This document shows, piece by piece, positions 7,451 through 15,098 of a DNA stretch of 49,585 bases. The stretch's first letter is position 1. The number at the start of each line of letters is the position of its first letter. Origin of the DNA: Ornatilinea sp. (GTDB lineage: Bacteria; Chloroflexota; Anaerolineae; Anaerolineales; Anaerolineaceae); the NCBI GenBank assembly GCA_018433975.1, contig JAHDQE010000010.1, forward strand, positions 1-49,585, read 5' to 3'. The notes under the pieces were generated by a model that saw nothing but the letters and a program-made list of their open reading frames with translations, had not been told where the DNA came from and made no database searches. Position numbers and translations under genes: made by a program.

Positions 7451-8449
7451 ATGAAACAATCTTTTGTACTTCCAAAAGCACTACAACTTTCGCTAAAACC
7501 GACCCAAATCGGCAGCAGGCCCCCTCTGTTCTCTCGCAAGGGGAAAGATAAGCTCGTGGGTCGATTCACCCTGCTTTCGGTGCTTTTTCCGCTTCTGATG
7601 CTTTTGATAATGATCTTGATGTTATTCCTGAGAGCCAGGCCGATTTTGTCAACCGGGTCCGCGTTCCAGTTCATCGCTGGCCAGGATTGGCATCCGATGA
7701 AAGGTAAATTTGGATTGCTTCCTTTTATTTCAGGAACTTTCTGGGTTACCTTTGGAGCCATGGTGATTGCCGTTCCTCCTTGTTTGCTGACGGCCATTTA
7801 TCTCTCGGAATATGCCCGACGAGCTACGAAGGCATTTATGAAGCCGCTGCTGGATTTGCTTGCAGGGATTCCCTCGGTAATTTATGGGGTTTGGGGCGTA
7901 ATTGCAGTAGTTCCCTGGGTGCAGAATACGGCTTCCCCCCTGCTGCGAAGCATTTTTACAACCATTCCGTTGTTTCAAACGGATAACTATACGGGGTTCA
8001 GTGTGATGGCCGGCGCTCTGGTGTTGGCCATCATGGTTGCCCCCATTATTATATCTGTCACCTGGGAGGTCTTTCAGGCGCTGCCTGTAGAACTTCGTCA
8101 GGCTTCTCTGGCGTTAGGCGCTACCCAGTGGGAGACCATCTGGCATGTTGTTTTGCCAAAATCAAGGCCCGGGATTCTGGCAGGAATTGTTTTAGGCTTT
8201 TCACGAGCCTTTGGTGAAACGATGGCAGTATTAATGGTAGTAGGCAATGTGGTGCAGATGCCCAGGTCTATATTTGACGCGGCTTATCCCCTTACTGCAT
8301 TGATTGCAAACAATTACGGCGAGATGATGTCGATCCCAATGTACGATGCTGCGTTGATGGGTGCTGCACTGGTTTTGATGCTCCTGGTAATGGTTTTTAA
8401 TCTATCCTCAGCCTTCTATCTGAACCGAATTACGAAGGGCGAATCATGA
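7451..8449 (+). CDS. pstC: Phosphate ABC transporter permease PstC
   Basis: A 332-residue integral membrane protein with a hydrophilic N-terminal extension (about 1-37), a first helix at about 38-60, a periplasmic loop and then five more helices. The coupling segment EVFQALPVELRQASLALGATQWETIW (about 202-227) carries the conserved Gly-Ala-Thr loop of PstC/PstA permeases. Together with PstA it forms the phosphate channel in the cytoplasmic membrane. It begins 19 bases after pstS without a convincing ribosome site and overlaps pstA by four bases (ATGA), implying translational coupling. Confidence 0.9.
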   Translation: MKQSFVLPKALQLSLKPTQIGSRPPLFSRKGKDKLVGRFTLLSVLFPLLMLLIMILMLFLRARPILSTGSAFQFIAGQDWHPMKGKFGLLPFISGTFWVTFGAMVIAVPPCLLTAIYLSEYARRATKAFMKPLLDLLAGIPSVIYGVWGVIAVVPWVQNTASPLLRSIFTTIPLFQTDNYTGFSVMAGALVLAIMVAPIIISVTWEVFQALPVELRQASLALGATQWETIWHVVLPKSRPGILAGIVLGFSRAFGETMAVLMVVGNVVQMPRSIFDAAYPLTALIANNYGEMMSIPMYDAALMGAALVLMLLVMVFNLSSAFYLNRITKGES

Positions 8450-9306
8450 AATTAAAATGGAATAAACGTCTTTTAAAAGAAAGAATTCTTAAAAATTTGA
8501 TGGTCCTTTCCTTTTTGCTGATTGCAGGGAGTCTATTTGCAATTTTGTTCACGGTAATTCAAAAAGGGGCTCCGGCGTTGAGTCTGGAAATGGTCACTCA
8601 GGTTCCTGAGGGTGGGTATTATCTTGGGGAAGGAGGCGGAATTCTGAATGCCATCGTTGGATCACTGTATCTGGCCTGTGGTGGAACTTTAATTTCTTTT
8701 TTCCTCAGTATTCCAATTGTATTGGGTTTAAATGTGTATGCTCGGAAATCAACGCTCGCTAAAATAACCCGATTATCCCTGGATGTGATGTGGGGAGTCC
8801 CCTCGATTGTTTATGGAGCATTTGGTTTTACCGTTATGATGGCTCTTGGAATGCGGTCCTCGCTTCTAGCGGGCATTCTTATTCTGGCACTGCTGGAACT
8901 GCCTATTCTTGTTCGTACACTGGATGAATATATTCGGATGATGCCGTTTGAATTGATGGAATCGGCTTTTGCTCTGGGCGCGACAAAGTGGGAAACTTCG
9001 CTGGCTGTCGTATTGCGCCAGGCTCGACCGGCTTTTGCTACTGCGCTCCTGCTCGCTTTTGGCAGAGGGATTGGGGACGCCGCTTCAGTTTTATTTACAG
9101 CCGGTTATACGGACCGTATTCCCGGTTCGCTTTTAGATCCGGTTGCCTCTCTGCCCCTGGCGGTTTTTTTCCAGCTCAACATGCCCTATGCTGCTGTTCA
9201 GCAGCGGGGTTATGCTGCGGCATTTATATTAACCGTGATAATTCTGGCAACCAGCTTGCTGGCTCGTGTTTTCTCCAAACGGTTGAGCCGGAATGTTGTC
9301 AAGTAA
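8446..9306 (+). CDS. pstA: Phosphate ABC transporter permease PstA
   Basis: A 286-residue permease with six predicted membrane helices (first at about 16-38). The PstA-type coupling loop MMPFELMESAFALGATKWET lies around 165-184 and is followed by the conserved AFGRGIGDAASVLFTAGY segment. Its ATG overlaps the end of pstC by four bases. It pairs with PstC to form the transmembrane channel energised by PstB. Confidence 0.9.
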   Translation: MKLKWNKRLLKERILKNLMVLSFLLIAGSLFAILFTVIQKGAPALSLEMVTQVPEGGYYLGEGGGILNAIVGSLYLACGGTLISFFLSIPIVLGLNVYARKSTLAKITRLSLDVMWGVPSIVYGAFGFTVMMALGMRSSLLAGILILALLELPILVRTLDEYIRMMPFELMESAFALGATKWETSLAVVLRQARPAFATALLLAFGRGIGDAASVLFTAGYTDRIPGSLLDPVASLPLAVFFQLNMPYAAVQQRGYAAAFILTVIILATSLLARVFSKRLSRNVVK

Positions 9307-9328
9307 TTTGCAAATCTCTTTTTTCTGA

Positions 9329-10120
9329 ATGGTAACGATGGTAACGGAGTTAAAAAAACAAATGCTAGCGCAAACCCATGTAAAAATTGAAAATTTAAGT
9401 GTGCGTTATAACGGGACGCAGGCTCTCCAAAACATTGAACTTGAAATTCCTCGCAATCAAATTACGGTTATTTTGGGCCCCTCAGGATGTGGAAAATCAA
9501 CCCTGTTGAAAAGCATGAACCGGTTTTTGGAGTTAACAGAGGGGACTGCCATTGAAGGCAATGTTTATGTCGACGGAATGGATATTTATCAGGCGGATGT
9601 GGATGTGACCCGGGTACGGAATAAAGTGGGACTGCTGGCGCAGCGCCCCTACCCTCTCCCTATGTCGATTTATGACAATGTAGCGTTTGGTCTGCGGATT
9701 CACGGAAAAGACCGTAACGCCAAACTGGATGACCTGGTTCAACACTATTTGGAACTGGCCGGTTTATGGGAGGAGATTAAAGACCGTCTTCACGAGCCGG
9801 CTTCCGGACTTTCCATAGGCCAGCAGCAGAGATTGTGCTTGGCCAGAGGTCTTTCGGTTGAACCGGAAATTATTCTTGGAGATGAGCCAACCTCTGCGTT
9901 GGACCCTATTTCTGCGCGGCATATCGAGAAATGCCTTCAAAGTTTGAAATCACAGTACACCATTATATTAGTCACCCATATTTTGCGTCAGGCTAGGCGT
10001 CTTGCCGATTATGTGGTTTTTATGTATTTGGGAAAACTGGTTGAGCAAGGTCCTGCGGAACAATTTTTCAATCACCCGCGTGAAGAACTGACTCGTGCTT
10101 ATCTGGAGGGCGAAATTTAA
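9329..10120 (+). CDS. pstB: Phosphate ABC transporter ATP-binding protein PstB
   Basis: A 263-residue ABC ATPase. Walker [10 protein letters not shown] is at 50-58, followed by the PstB hallmark LKSMNR. The signature region reads [15 protein letters not shown], with Ile replacing the usual second Gly of LSGGQ. Walker B is [13 protein letters not shown]. The start is uncertain: the ATG at 9329 gives the longest protein, and the ATG at 9362 ([14 protein letters not shown]) has a GGAG 12 bases upstream and fits the family's usual N-terminus better. The operon ends with the terminator at 10148-10183. There is no phoU after it, unlike many pst operons. Confidence 0.9.
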   Translation: MVTMVTELKKQMLAQTHVKIENLSVRYNGTQALQNIELEIPRNQITVILGPSGCGKSTLLKSMNRFLELTEGTAIEGNVYVDGMDIYQADVDVTRVRNKVGLLAQRPYPLPMSIYDNVAFGLRIHGKDRNAKLDDLVQHYLELAGLWEEIKDRLHEPASGLSIGQQQRLCLARGLSVEPEIILGDEPTSALDPISARHIEKCLQSLKSQYTIILVTHILRQARRLADYVVFMYLGKLVEQGPAEQFFNHPREELTRAYLEGEI

Positions 10121-10147
10121 TATCCCCCGTTTTTTTCATTTGTTTGT

Positions 10148-10183
10148 AAAAATGTTCTGCCTTTTCACAGGCAGAACATTTTT
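10148..10183 (+). terminator. Rho-independent terminator of the pst operon
   Basis: A perfect 14-bp stem (10148-10161 with 10170-10183) around an 8-base loop TTTTCACA, ending in five Ts. The A-rich left arm makes it usable in both directions. It lies 27 bases after pstB and isolates the next transcription unit. Confidence 0.88.
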
Positions 10184-10187
10184 AACC

Positions 10188-10215
10188 TTGACATTTTATA
10201 TCCTGTTATTATAAT
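10188..10215 (+). promoter_or_regulatory. Strong sigma70-type promoter of the RHH/dynamin unit
   Basis: Exact consensus hexamers: TTGACA at 10188-10193 and TATAAT at 10210-10215, with a 16-base spacer. It starts immediately after the pst terminator. Transcription should begin near 10222. Confidence 0.88.
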
Positions 10216-10216
10216 A

Positions 10217-10237
10217 ATTACATGTAATTTAATTACA
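10217..10237. promoter_or_regulatory. Overlapping palindromes over the transcription start, probable operator
   Basis: TGTAATT-T-AATTACA (10223-10237) is a perfect dyad with a single central base, and ATTACATGTAAT (10217-10228) is a perfect 12-bp palindrome overlapping it. Both cover the predicted start site downstream of the consensus -10. Short TGTAAT/ATTACA half-sites in close array suit a ribbon-helix-helix dimer, and the first gene encodes such a protein, so autorepression is the simplest reading (inferred). Confidence 0.55.
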
Positions 10238-10269
10238 AGAAATTCTGTTACGTACTTTGGAGGTTTGAA

Positions 10270-10722
10270 ATAAACACAGAAATTAATCGGACAGAGGACT
10301 TACTGGATGAAATATCCGAACCTCTTCCATTTTCGGATGACGAGAATAATGAGGAAGAAATTCTTGAAGAAGAAGCTGTTCAAAAACCGAAATCGACTAA
10401 GCCGGATCTGAAAGAAGCCTGGAAACAAGTTGAAACATTTGGACAGGCCCTGGGCTCTGCTTTGCAGGGACGCGGGAATGTTGTCATGGTACGGGTCAAT
10501 GATGAGGCTTTACGCCATCTGGATATGCTGGTTGAGACGGAAGTCACTAAAAGTCGATCGGAAAGCGCTGCATTTTTGATCAATGAAGGAATCAAAGCAA
10601 ACAAAGCTCTTTACGATCGGATTCGTGAAATTACCGATCAAATCATGGACCTCCGTAATCAACTGCGTGAGGTGGTTAATCCGGACGATATCCGGCAAGA
10701 AATCGACCGGTCGGAAGAATAA
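10270..10722 (+). CDS. Predicted ribbon-helix-helix protein with acidic N-terminus; probable AUA start
   Basis: The open frame runs from a stop at about 10225 to the stop at 10720-10722 with no ATG, GTG or TTG before 10462. A perfect GGAGG at 10259-10263 is six bases before an in-frame ATA at 10270, which I take as the start (150 residues). The TTG at 10462 has no ribosome site. Residues 1-45 are highly acidic. About 50-70 is a linker with TFGQALGSALQGRGN. Residues 71-110 match the RHH pattern: strand VVMVRVN, helix DEALRHLDMLVETE, turn TKSRSES, helix AAFLINEGIKANKAL. A coiled-coil-like tail (112-135) follows. It probably binds DNA, perhaps the dyad upstream, and is 26 bases from the dynamin-like gene. 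No exact family was recognised, and the fold call is from pattern only. Confidence 0.6.
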   Translation: MNTEINRTEDLLDEISEPLPFSDDENNEEEILEEEAVQKPKSTKPDLKEAWKQVETFGQALGSALQGRGNVVMVRVNDEALRHLDMLVETEVTKSRSESAAFLINEGIKANKALYDRIREITDQIMDLRNQLREVVNPDDIRQEIDRSEE

Positions 10723-10748
10723 TTTTTCAGACGAGAGGCACCTGAGAT

Positions 10749-12476
10749 ATGCGGATTCTAAACGAAGAACAGGAAATATTGCTGAAAGATGAGCGGAGCG
10801 CGCTTGCTGATCTTCAGCAAGCGCTGATCCGGTTTGGTGTTTCTCTGGATGACCAGGAGACAATGAATCAATCTATTCGCCAGATAGATGATCTTTTCAT
10901 GCTGGTTGTCGTAGGAGAGTTTAATTCTGGTAAATCTTCTTTTATCAATGCTTTGGTAGGGAGTAAACTCCTGAAAGAAGGAGTGACCCCCACCACGGCG
11001 GAAATAAATACGCTCCGTTACGCCGAGATACCGCAGGATGAGGCTTCCAACGCTTCCTCCTATTTGATTACGGCTCCTTTGGATCTGTTGAAAGAAATCA
11101 GCATTGTTGATACTCCCGGGACCAATGCAATTATCCGCAAGCATGAAGAAATTACATCGCATTTCATCCCTCAATCCGATCTGGTGCTGTTTGTGACTTC
11201 TTCTGACCGCCCTTTTACCGAGAGTGAGCGGGCTTTTTTGGAACGGATTCGGGATTGGGGCAAAAAACTGGTCATCGTGCTCAATAAAATTGATATTCTT
11301 CAATCAACGGATGAGATCGAACAAATCAAGTTGTTCATTCAGGATAACACTCGGGGCTTATTGGGGATTACACCGGAAATTTTCCCGGTAAGCTCACGAA
11401 AAGCATTGCTTGCCAAGCAGGGCCAACCGGAGTTATGGGAACAAAGCAGATTTGAGGTGTTGGAAAACTTCATTCACAGCACATTGGATGAGAAAGGACG
11501 CGTGCAGCTCAAATTTCTGAATCCAATTGGTGTTGCGTTGCACTTAACCGATCAATATTTAAACATTATTGCTGAACGCATAAACCTTTTGGCAGAAGAT
11601 ATTGTTATGTTGGACAATGTGGATCGTCAACTGGAACAATATAAATCTGACATGCTGAGTGATTTTGAGTTCCGAATGTCCGATATTAAAAACGTCCTTT
11701 TTGAAATGGAACAGCGCGGTCAGGCCTACTTTGAAGAGACGCTGAGAGTGGCTCGTATTCTGGATTTGTTGAACAAAGATAAAATTCAGAGTGATTTTGA
11801 GCACCGGGTAATCAAAGATGTTCCGCAACAACTTGATCGTAAAGTAAATGAATTGATTGATTGGATGGTAGAACGCGACTTCCAGCAATGGGAAGCTGTG
11901 ACGAACCATCTTGCGGAGCGCCGTCGCCACCATCAGAAACAAATTATTGGCGATCCCGGCACCGCCAGCTTTAACTACGACCGCGAGCGATTGATTGAGG
12001 CGGTTGGCAAAGAAGCCGGTCGGGTGGTGAAAGGATATGATAAAACCCGGGAAGCGCAATTAATTGCTTCCGGCGCACAGGCAGCAGTTGCAGCCACGGC
12101 AGCCATGGAAGTGGGAGCCATTGGTTTGGGGGCTGCAATCACCGCTATTGCTACTACAATGGCAGCTGATGTTACCGGCGTTCTGCTGGCCAGTTTGGTG
12201 GCAGTATTAGGGCTTTTTGTAATCCCGGCTAAACGGCGTAAGGCTAATCAGGAAATGAATCAAAAGATTAGTCTGATGCGAGATCAATTGATTAACTCAC
12301 TGACCGGTCATTTTAAACGGGAAATTGAACGCAGCCTGGGGCATATTCGTACTGCTATTTCCCCTTATACCCGATTTATTCGTTCAGAGAATAACCGTTT
12401 GCTCGACGCAAAAACGGAACTCCAAAGCCTTCAAAAGAACCTGGAATCCATAAAAAAACGGGCAGAATCACTGTAA
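10749..12476 (+). CDS. Dynamin-like GTPase (bacterial dynamin-like protein)
   Basis: A 575-residue large GTPase. G1 GEFNSGKSS is at 56-64, the switch region with TPTTAEIN at 80-87, G3 DTPG at 121-124 and G4 NKID at 179-182. A long helical region (about 250-430) fits the neck/trunk, and a hydrophobic Ala/Gly-rich segment (about 440-495, probably two membrane-inserting helices) is followed by a basic KRRK and a C-terminal coiled coil. This order is typical of bacterial dynamin-like proteins that bind and remodel the cytoplasmic membrane. It is the second gene of a two-gene unit with the predicted RHH protein and is closed by a terminator. Bacterial homologues often occur as tandem pairs; no second copy is present here. 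The physiological role (membrane fusion, stress or phage defence) cannot be read from the sequence. Confidence 0.88.
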   Translation: MRILNEEQEILLKDERSALADLQQALIRFGVSLDDQETMNQSIRQIDDLFMLVVVGEFNSGKSSFINALVGSKLLKEGVTPTTAEINTLRYAEIPQDEASNASSYLITAPLDLLKEISIVDTPGTNAIIRKHEEITSHFIPQSDLVLFVTSSDRPFTESERAFLERIRDWGKKLVIVLNKIDILQSTDEIEQIKLFIQDNTRGLLGITPEIFPVSSRKALLAKQGQPELWEQSRFEVLENFIHSTLDEKGRVQLKFLNPIGVALHLTDQYLNIIAERINLLAEDIVMLDNVDRQLEQYKSDMLSDFEFRMSDIKNVLFEMEQRGQAYFEETLRVARILDLLNKDKIQSDFEHRVIKDVPQQLDRKVNELIDWMVERDFQQWEAVTNHLAERRRHHQKQIIGDPGTASFNYDRERLIEAVGKEAGRVVKGYDKTREAQLIASGAQAAVAATAAMEVGAIGLGAAITAIATTMAADVTGVLLASLVAVLGLFVIPAKRRKANQEMNQKISLMRDQLINSLTGHFKREIERSLGHIRTAISPYTRFIRSENNRLLDAKTELQSLQKNLESIKKRAESL

Positions 12477-12503
12477 CAGTTTTTTATACCTGTAATTCTT
12501 GTT

Positions 12504-12540
12504 AAAAGCTGACAGTAACTCCGGTCAGCTTTTATTTATT
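12504..12540 (+). terminator. Rho-independent terminator after the dynamin-like gene
   Basis: A 10-bp stem AAAAGCTGAC / GTCAGCTTTT (12504-12513 with 12524-12533) with a 10-base loop, then TTTATT. It lies 28 bases after the stop and rules out a longer N-terminus for the following MFS gene. Confidence 0.82.
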
Positions 12541-12548
12541 CTGTCAGT

Positions 12549-12578
12549 TTTACAATCTCACTGGTTTTCTTGTAAAAT
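12549..12578 (+). promoter_or_regulatory. Possible promoter of the MFS transporter gene
   Basis: TTTACA at 12549-12554 and TAAAAT at 12573-12578 with an 18-base spacer. It directly follows the terminator and would start transcription near 12585, about 37 bases before the ATG at 12622. Confidence 0.5.
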
Positions 12579-12621
12579 TAGAGCTGGTCAAAAACGACAC
12601 ATCAATCATGGAGTTATCCGG

Positions 12622-13821
12622 ATGCCGAAGAAGAAAATAGTTCGTTACATTATGTTCGGATTGCTGTACTTTTCTCAGGGCACAATCCTCAGTTATTTTA
12701 CGGCCTTAAATGCCCTTTATTTTTTGTCAAGGGGGCTTTCAATGACGGATGTAGGGATTTTTGCCACCATTGCGCTGATTCCTTTTGTCATCAAAATATT
12801 TCTTGGCATGTTAAGCGACCGGGTAAATCTCTTTGGTCTGGGACATCGCAAGCCGTATATTTTGCTTGGATTAATGATTCAGGTAACCTGTCTGGTTGCA
12901 GCTCCATTTATTGATCCTGCCCGTTATTACTTTGGCTTTGTTGCTCTGGCGTTTGTGCTCCAAATGGGAATGGCGCTTTATGATACCTGTACGGATGGTC
13001 TGGCGCTGGATACTACCCCGAGCGATGAGCAGGGAACCATCCAGGGAATCATGGTGGGTGGGCGTGCATTGGGTGTGGTTGTAACGGCTTCAGTAGTGGG
13101 TCTCCTCGCTCAGAATGTTTCCTGGCAAGCCGTTTTCTGGTTGCTTGCAGCCATAACACTTTTGCCCATCCCTCTGGTCCTGATGATGAGGGAAGCAGCT
13201 CGTCCTGTTGAAAGGACATTTGACTGGGCCGCTTTTGCTGCATTCCGCCAACCTCCGGTCATCGGATTAGCGGTATTAGGTTTTGTTTTCTTTATAATCA
13301 TTGCCGGAGCAAATCAGTTGGTCAACCCATTTCTGGATTCTCAATTTGGGATAAGTCTGAGTACGGCCGGCTTTGTCACGACGATCTGGGGCATTGGTGT
13401 TGTTCTGGGTGGTGTGACGGGTGGACGTTTGATCGATCATATTGGGAAACGAAAGGCCGTGCAATTTTCTATCGCGATCGCCTTTGCAGGAGTATTCCTT
13501 CTGGCAATCACCCCTGATATTTTCATGGCATGGGGTATGGTTGCTCTTTTTGGTATTGCTTATGGCACTTATCAGACCGTCTATTTTGCGCTGGCGATGA
13601 ATTACACAGACCAGCGTATTGCCGCCTCTATGTTTTCAATTTTGATGGCCGCAACGAATATTGCTCAGGGTGCCGGGATGGCAATTTCGGGTGTACTGGC
13701 GGATGGTATTGGTTTTCGGTGGACATTTGTAGTACTATCCTGTTTGAATTTCTTTGCGATTCCGTTGATCTCGATCGTTTTCAGAAAGACCGATTCGGAA
13801 TTGGTAACGGTGGAGAATTAG
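12622..13821 (+). CDS. Major facilitator superfamily transporter
   Basis: A 399-residue membrane protein with about 12 hydrophobic helices. The loop after the second helix reads GMLSDRVNLFGLGHRKPYIL, the MFS motif A variant (G-x-x-x-D-R-x-x-x-x-x-G-R/H-R), and the second half repeats it as GGRLIDHIGKRKAV. I start it at the ATG at 12622 (MPKKK), preceded by GGAG eight bases upstream. An in-frame start at 12499 would read through the terminator. The stop is directly followed by the ATG of the M24 peptidase gene, so the two are probably co-transcribed. Peptide or amino-acid transport would fit that neighbour, but the substrate is unknown. Confidence 0.85.
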   Translation: MPKKKIVRYIMFGLLYFSQGTILSYFTALNALYFLSRGLSMTDVGIFATIALIPFVIKIFLGMLSDRVNLFGLGHRKPYILLGLMIQVTCLVAAPFIDPARYYFGFVALAFVLQMGMALYDTCTDGLALDTTPSDEQGTIQGIMVGGRALGVVVTASVVGLLAQNVSWQAVFWLLAAITLLPIPLVLMMREAARPVERTFDWAAFAAFRQPPVIGLAVLGFVFFIIIAGANQLVNPFLDSQFGISLSTAGFVTTIWGIGVVLGGVTGGRLIDHIGKRKAVQFSIAIAFAGVFLLAITPDIFMAWGMVALFGIAYGTYQTVYFALAMNYTDQRIAASMFSILMAATNIAQGAGMAISGVLADGIGFRWTFVVLSCLNFFAIPLISIVFRKTDSELVTVEN

Positions 13822-15021
13822 ATGAACAATTTAGTGGTGGAAAAAACTTCCCAGGCAGTGCAGATCCTCCAGGAAGAAAACGTCGATCTCTGGTTAACTT
13901 TTGTACGGGAGACTTTTGCCGGCGGAGATCCTGTTTTACCGTTGATTTATGGCGACTCGTCCCTTACCTGGTTAAGTGCTTTGTTGATTGGTCGCAATGG
14001 GCAGAAGGTAGCCATTGTGGGGCGTTTTGAAGAGGAAGCGGCCCGCGGCACCGGTGCTTTTGATAGAGTATTACCCTATGATCAATCGATTTTGCCCGGC
14101 TTGATAGCTGTTTTAGAAGAGTTGAACCCGCAATCCATAGCCATTAACACTTCCAAAAATGATGTGCTGGCAGATGGGTTAACGCATGGCATGTATCAAA
14201 TTCTGGTTGAAGAATTGCTGGTTGGCACGCCTTTTGCGGACCGGATAATTTCCGCAGAAAAGATTATCTCTGCATTGCGTGGACGTAAGACGCCGTTAGA
14301 GGTTGAACAAATAAAATCGGCAATTTACGAAACGGAAAAAATTTATCAAAATATCTTCTCTTTTCTGCGCCCCGGTCTTACCGAGCGGATGGTTGCTGCT
14401 CACATGCATCAAGAGCTCGAAAAGGCCGGTTTATCCCATGCCTGGACGCCTTCGAGCTGCCCGGCAGTAAATACGGGGCCCGATTCCCCGATGGGCCATG
14501 CTGAGCCTACGGACCTGATTGTTCAACAAGGACATATTGTTCATTTTGACTTTGGGGTTCGCAAGGATGGTTATTGTTCAGATATTCAAAGAGTGGCCTA
14601 TATGTTGCGGGAAGGTGAAACTGAGGCACCCGCATTAGTTCGTCATGGATTTGAAATCATCCGCGCATCCATCCAGGCAGCTTTTGAAGCCTTACAGCCC
14701 GGGGCGACAGGACAGGAAGTGGATGCGGCTGCCAGGACAGTTGTAGTCGATGAGGGTTATCCGGAATTTATGCATGCGACCGGACATCAATTAGGACGGT
14801 TAGCACATGATGGCGGTGGTATACTGGGCCCATTGTGGGACCGTTATGGTGATCTCCCCCTCCGCCCTATAGAAATCGGGCAAGTTTATACCATTGAACC
14901 GCATATTGTTATACCTGGTTATGGATGTCTGGGATTGGAAGAGGATGTATTGGTGACTGAAAACGGTGCGGTGTATCTGGGCCCGCCTCAAACGGAGTTG
15001 TATTTAGTAAGAAAACATTAA
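13822..15021 (+). CDS. M24-family metallopeptidase (Xaa-Pro aminopeptidase/dipeptidase-like)
   Basis: A 399-residue cytoplasmic dinuclear-metal peptidase. The creatinase-like N-terminal domain covers about 1-155. The pita-bread catalytic domain has all five ligands: Asp243 and Asp254 (HFDFGVRKDGYCSD), His322 (HATGHQLG), Glu359 (TIEPH) and Glu374 (LEEDVLV). Family members remove N-terminal residues preceding proline, or hydrolyse Xaa-Pro dipeptides; a few act on other amides such as creatine or ectoine. There is no signal peptide. The gene starts immediately after the MFS gene with no gap, pointing to coupled import and hydrolysis. Exact substrate undetermined. Confidence 0.87.
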   Translation: MNNLVVEKTSQAVQILQEENVDLWLTFVRETFAGGDPVLPLIYGDSSLTWLSALLIGRNGQKVAIVGRFEEEAARGTGAFDRVLPYDQSILPGLIAVLEELNPQSIAINTSKNDVLADGLTHGMYQILVEELLVGTPFADRIISAEKIISALRGRKTPLEVEQIKSAIYETEKIYQNIFSFLRPGLTERMVAAHMHQELEKAGLSHAWTPSSCPAVNTGPDSPMGHAEPTDLIVQQGHIVHFDFGVRKDGYCSDIQRVAYMLREGETEAPALVRHGFEIIRASIQAAFEALQPGATGQEVDAAARTVVVDEGYPEFMHATGHQLGRLAHDGGGILGPLWDRYGDLPLRPIEIGQVYTIEPHIVIPGYGCLGLEEDVLVTENGAVYLGPPQTELYLVRKH

Positions 15022-15059
15022 TCTATGCAAATATTACCATTGTTTTTGTCTTATTTTCC

Positions 15060-15089
15060 TTGACAGGGTTTGTGTTTTATCGGTAGTAT
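15060..15089 (+). promoter_or_regulatory. Promoter of the LysM/M23 peptidase gene, apparently giving a leaderless transcript
   Basis: TTGACA at 15060-15065 and TAGTAT at 15084-15089 with an 18-base spacer. The predicted start of transcription (about 15096) is within a few bases of the ATG at 15099. The only GGAG (15093-15096) is two bases from the ATG, too close to act as a ribosome site. Confidence 0.65.
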
Positions 15090-15098
15090 TATGGAGTT

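Noticed and set aside
10462..10722. An 86-residue protein starting at the TTG at 10462
   Set aside because: No ribosome site and it would cut the reading frame that continues upstream to a perfect Shine-Dalgarno.
12499..12621. Longer MFS transporter starting at 12499
   Set aside because: The extension runs through the Rho-independent terminator of the dynamin gene; the ATG at 12622 has a ribosome site.
13822..15021. M24 peptidase as the missing ectoine hydrolase (EutD/DoeA) of the 34-41 kb island
   Set aside because: It is 20 kb away, coupled to an MFS gene, and shows only general M24 features.
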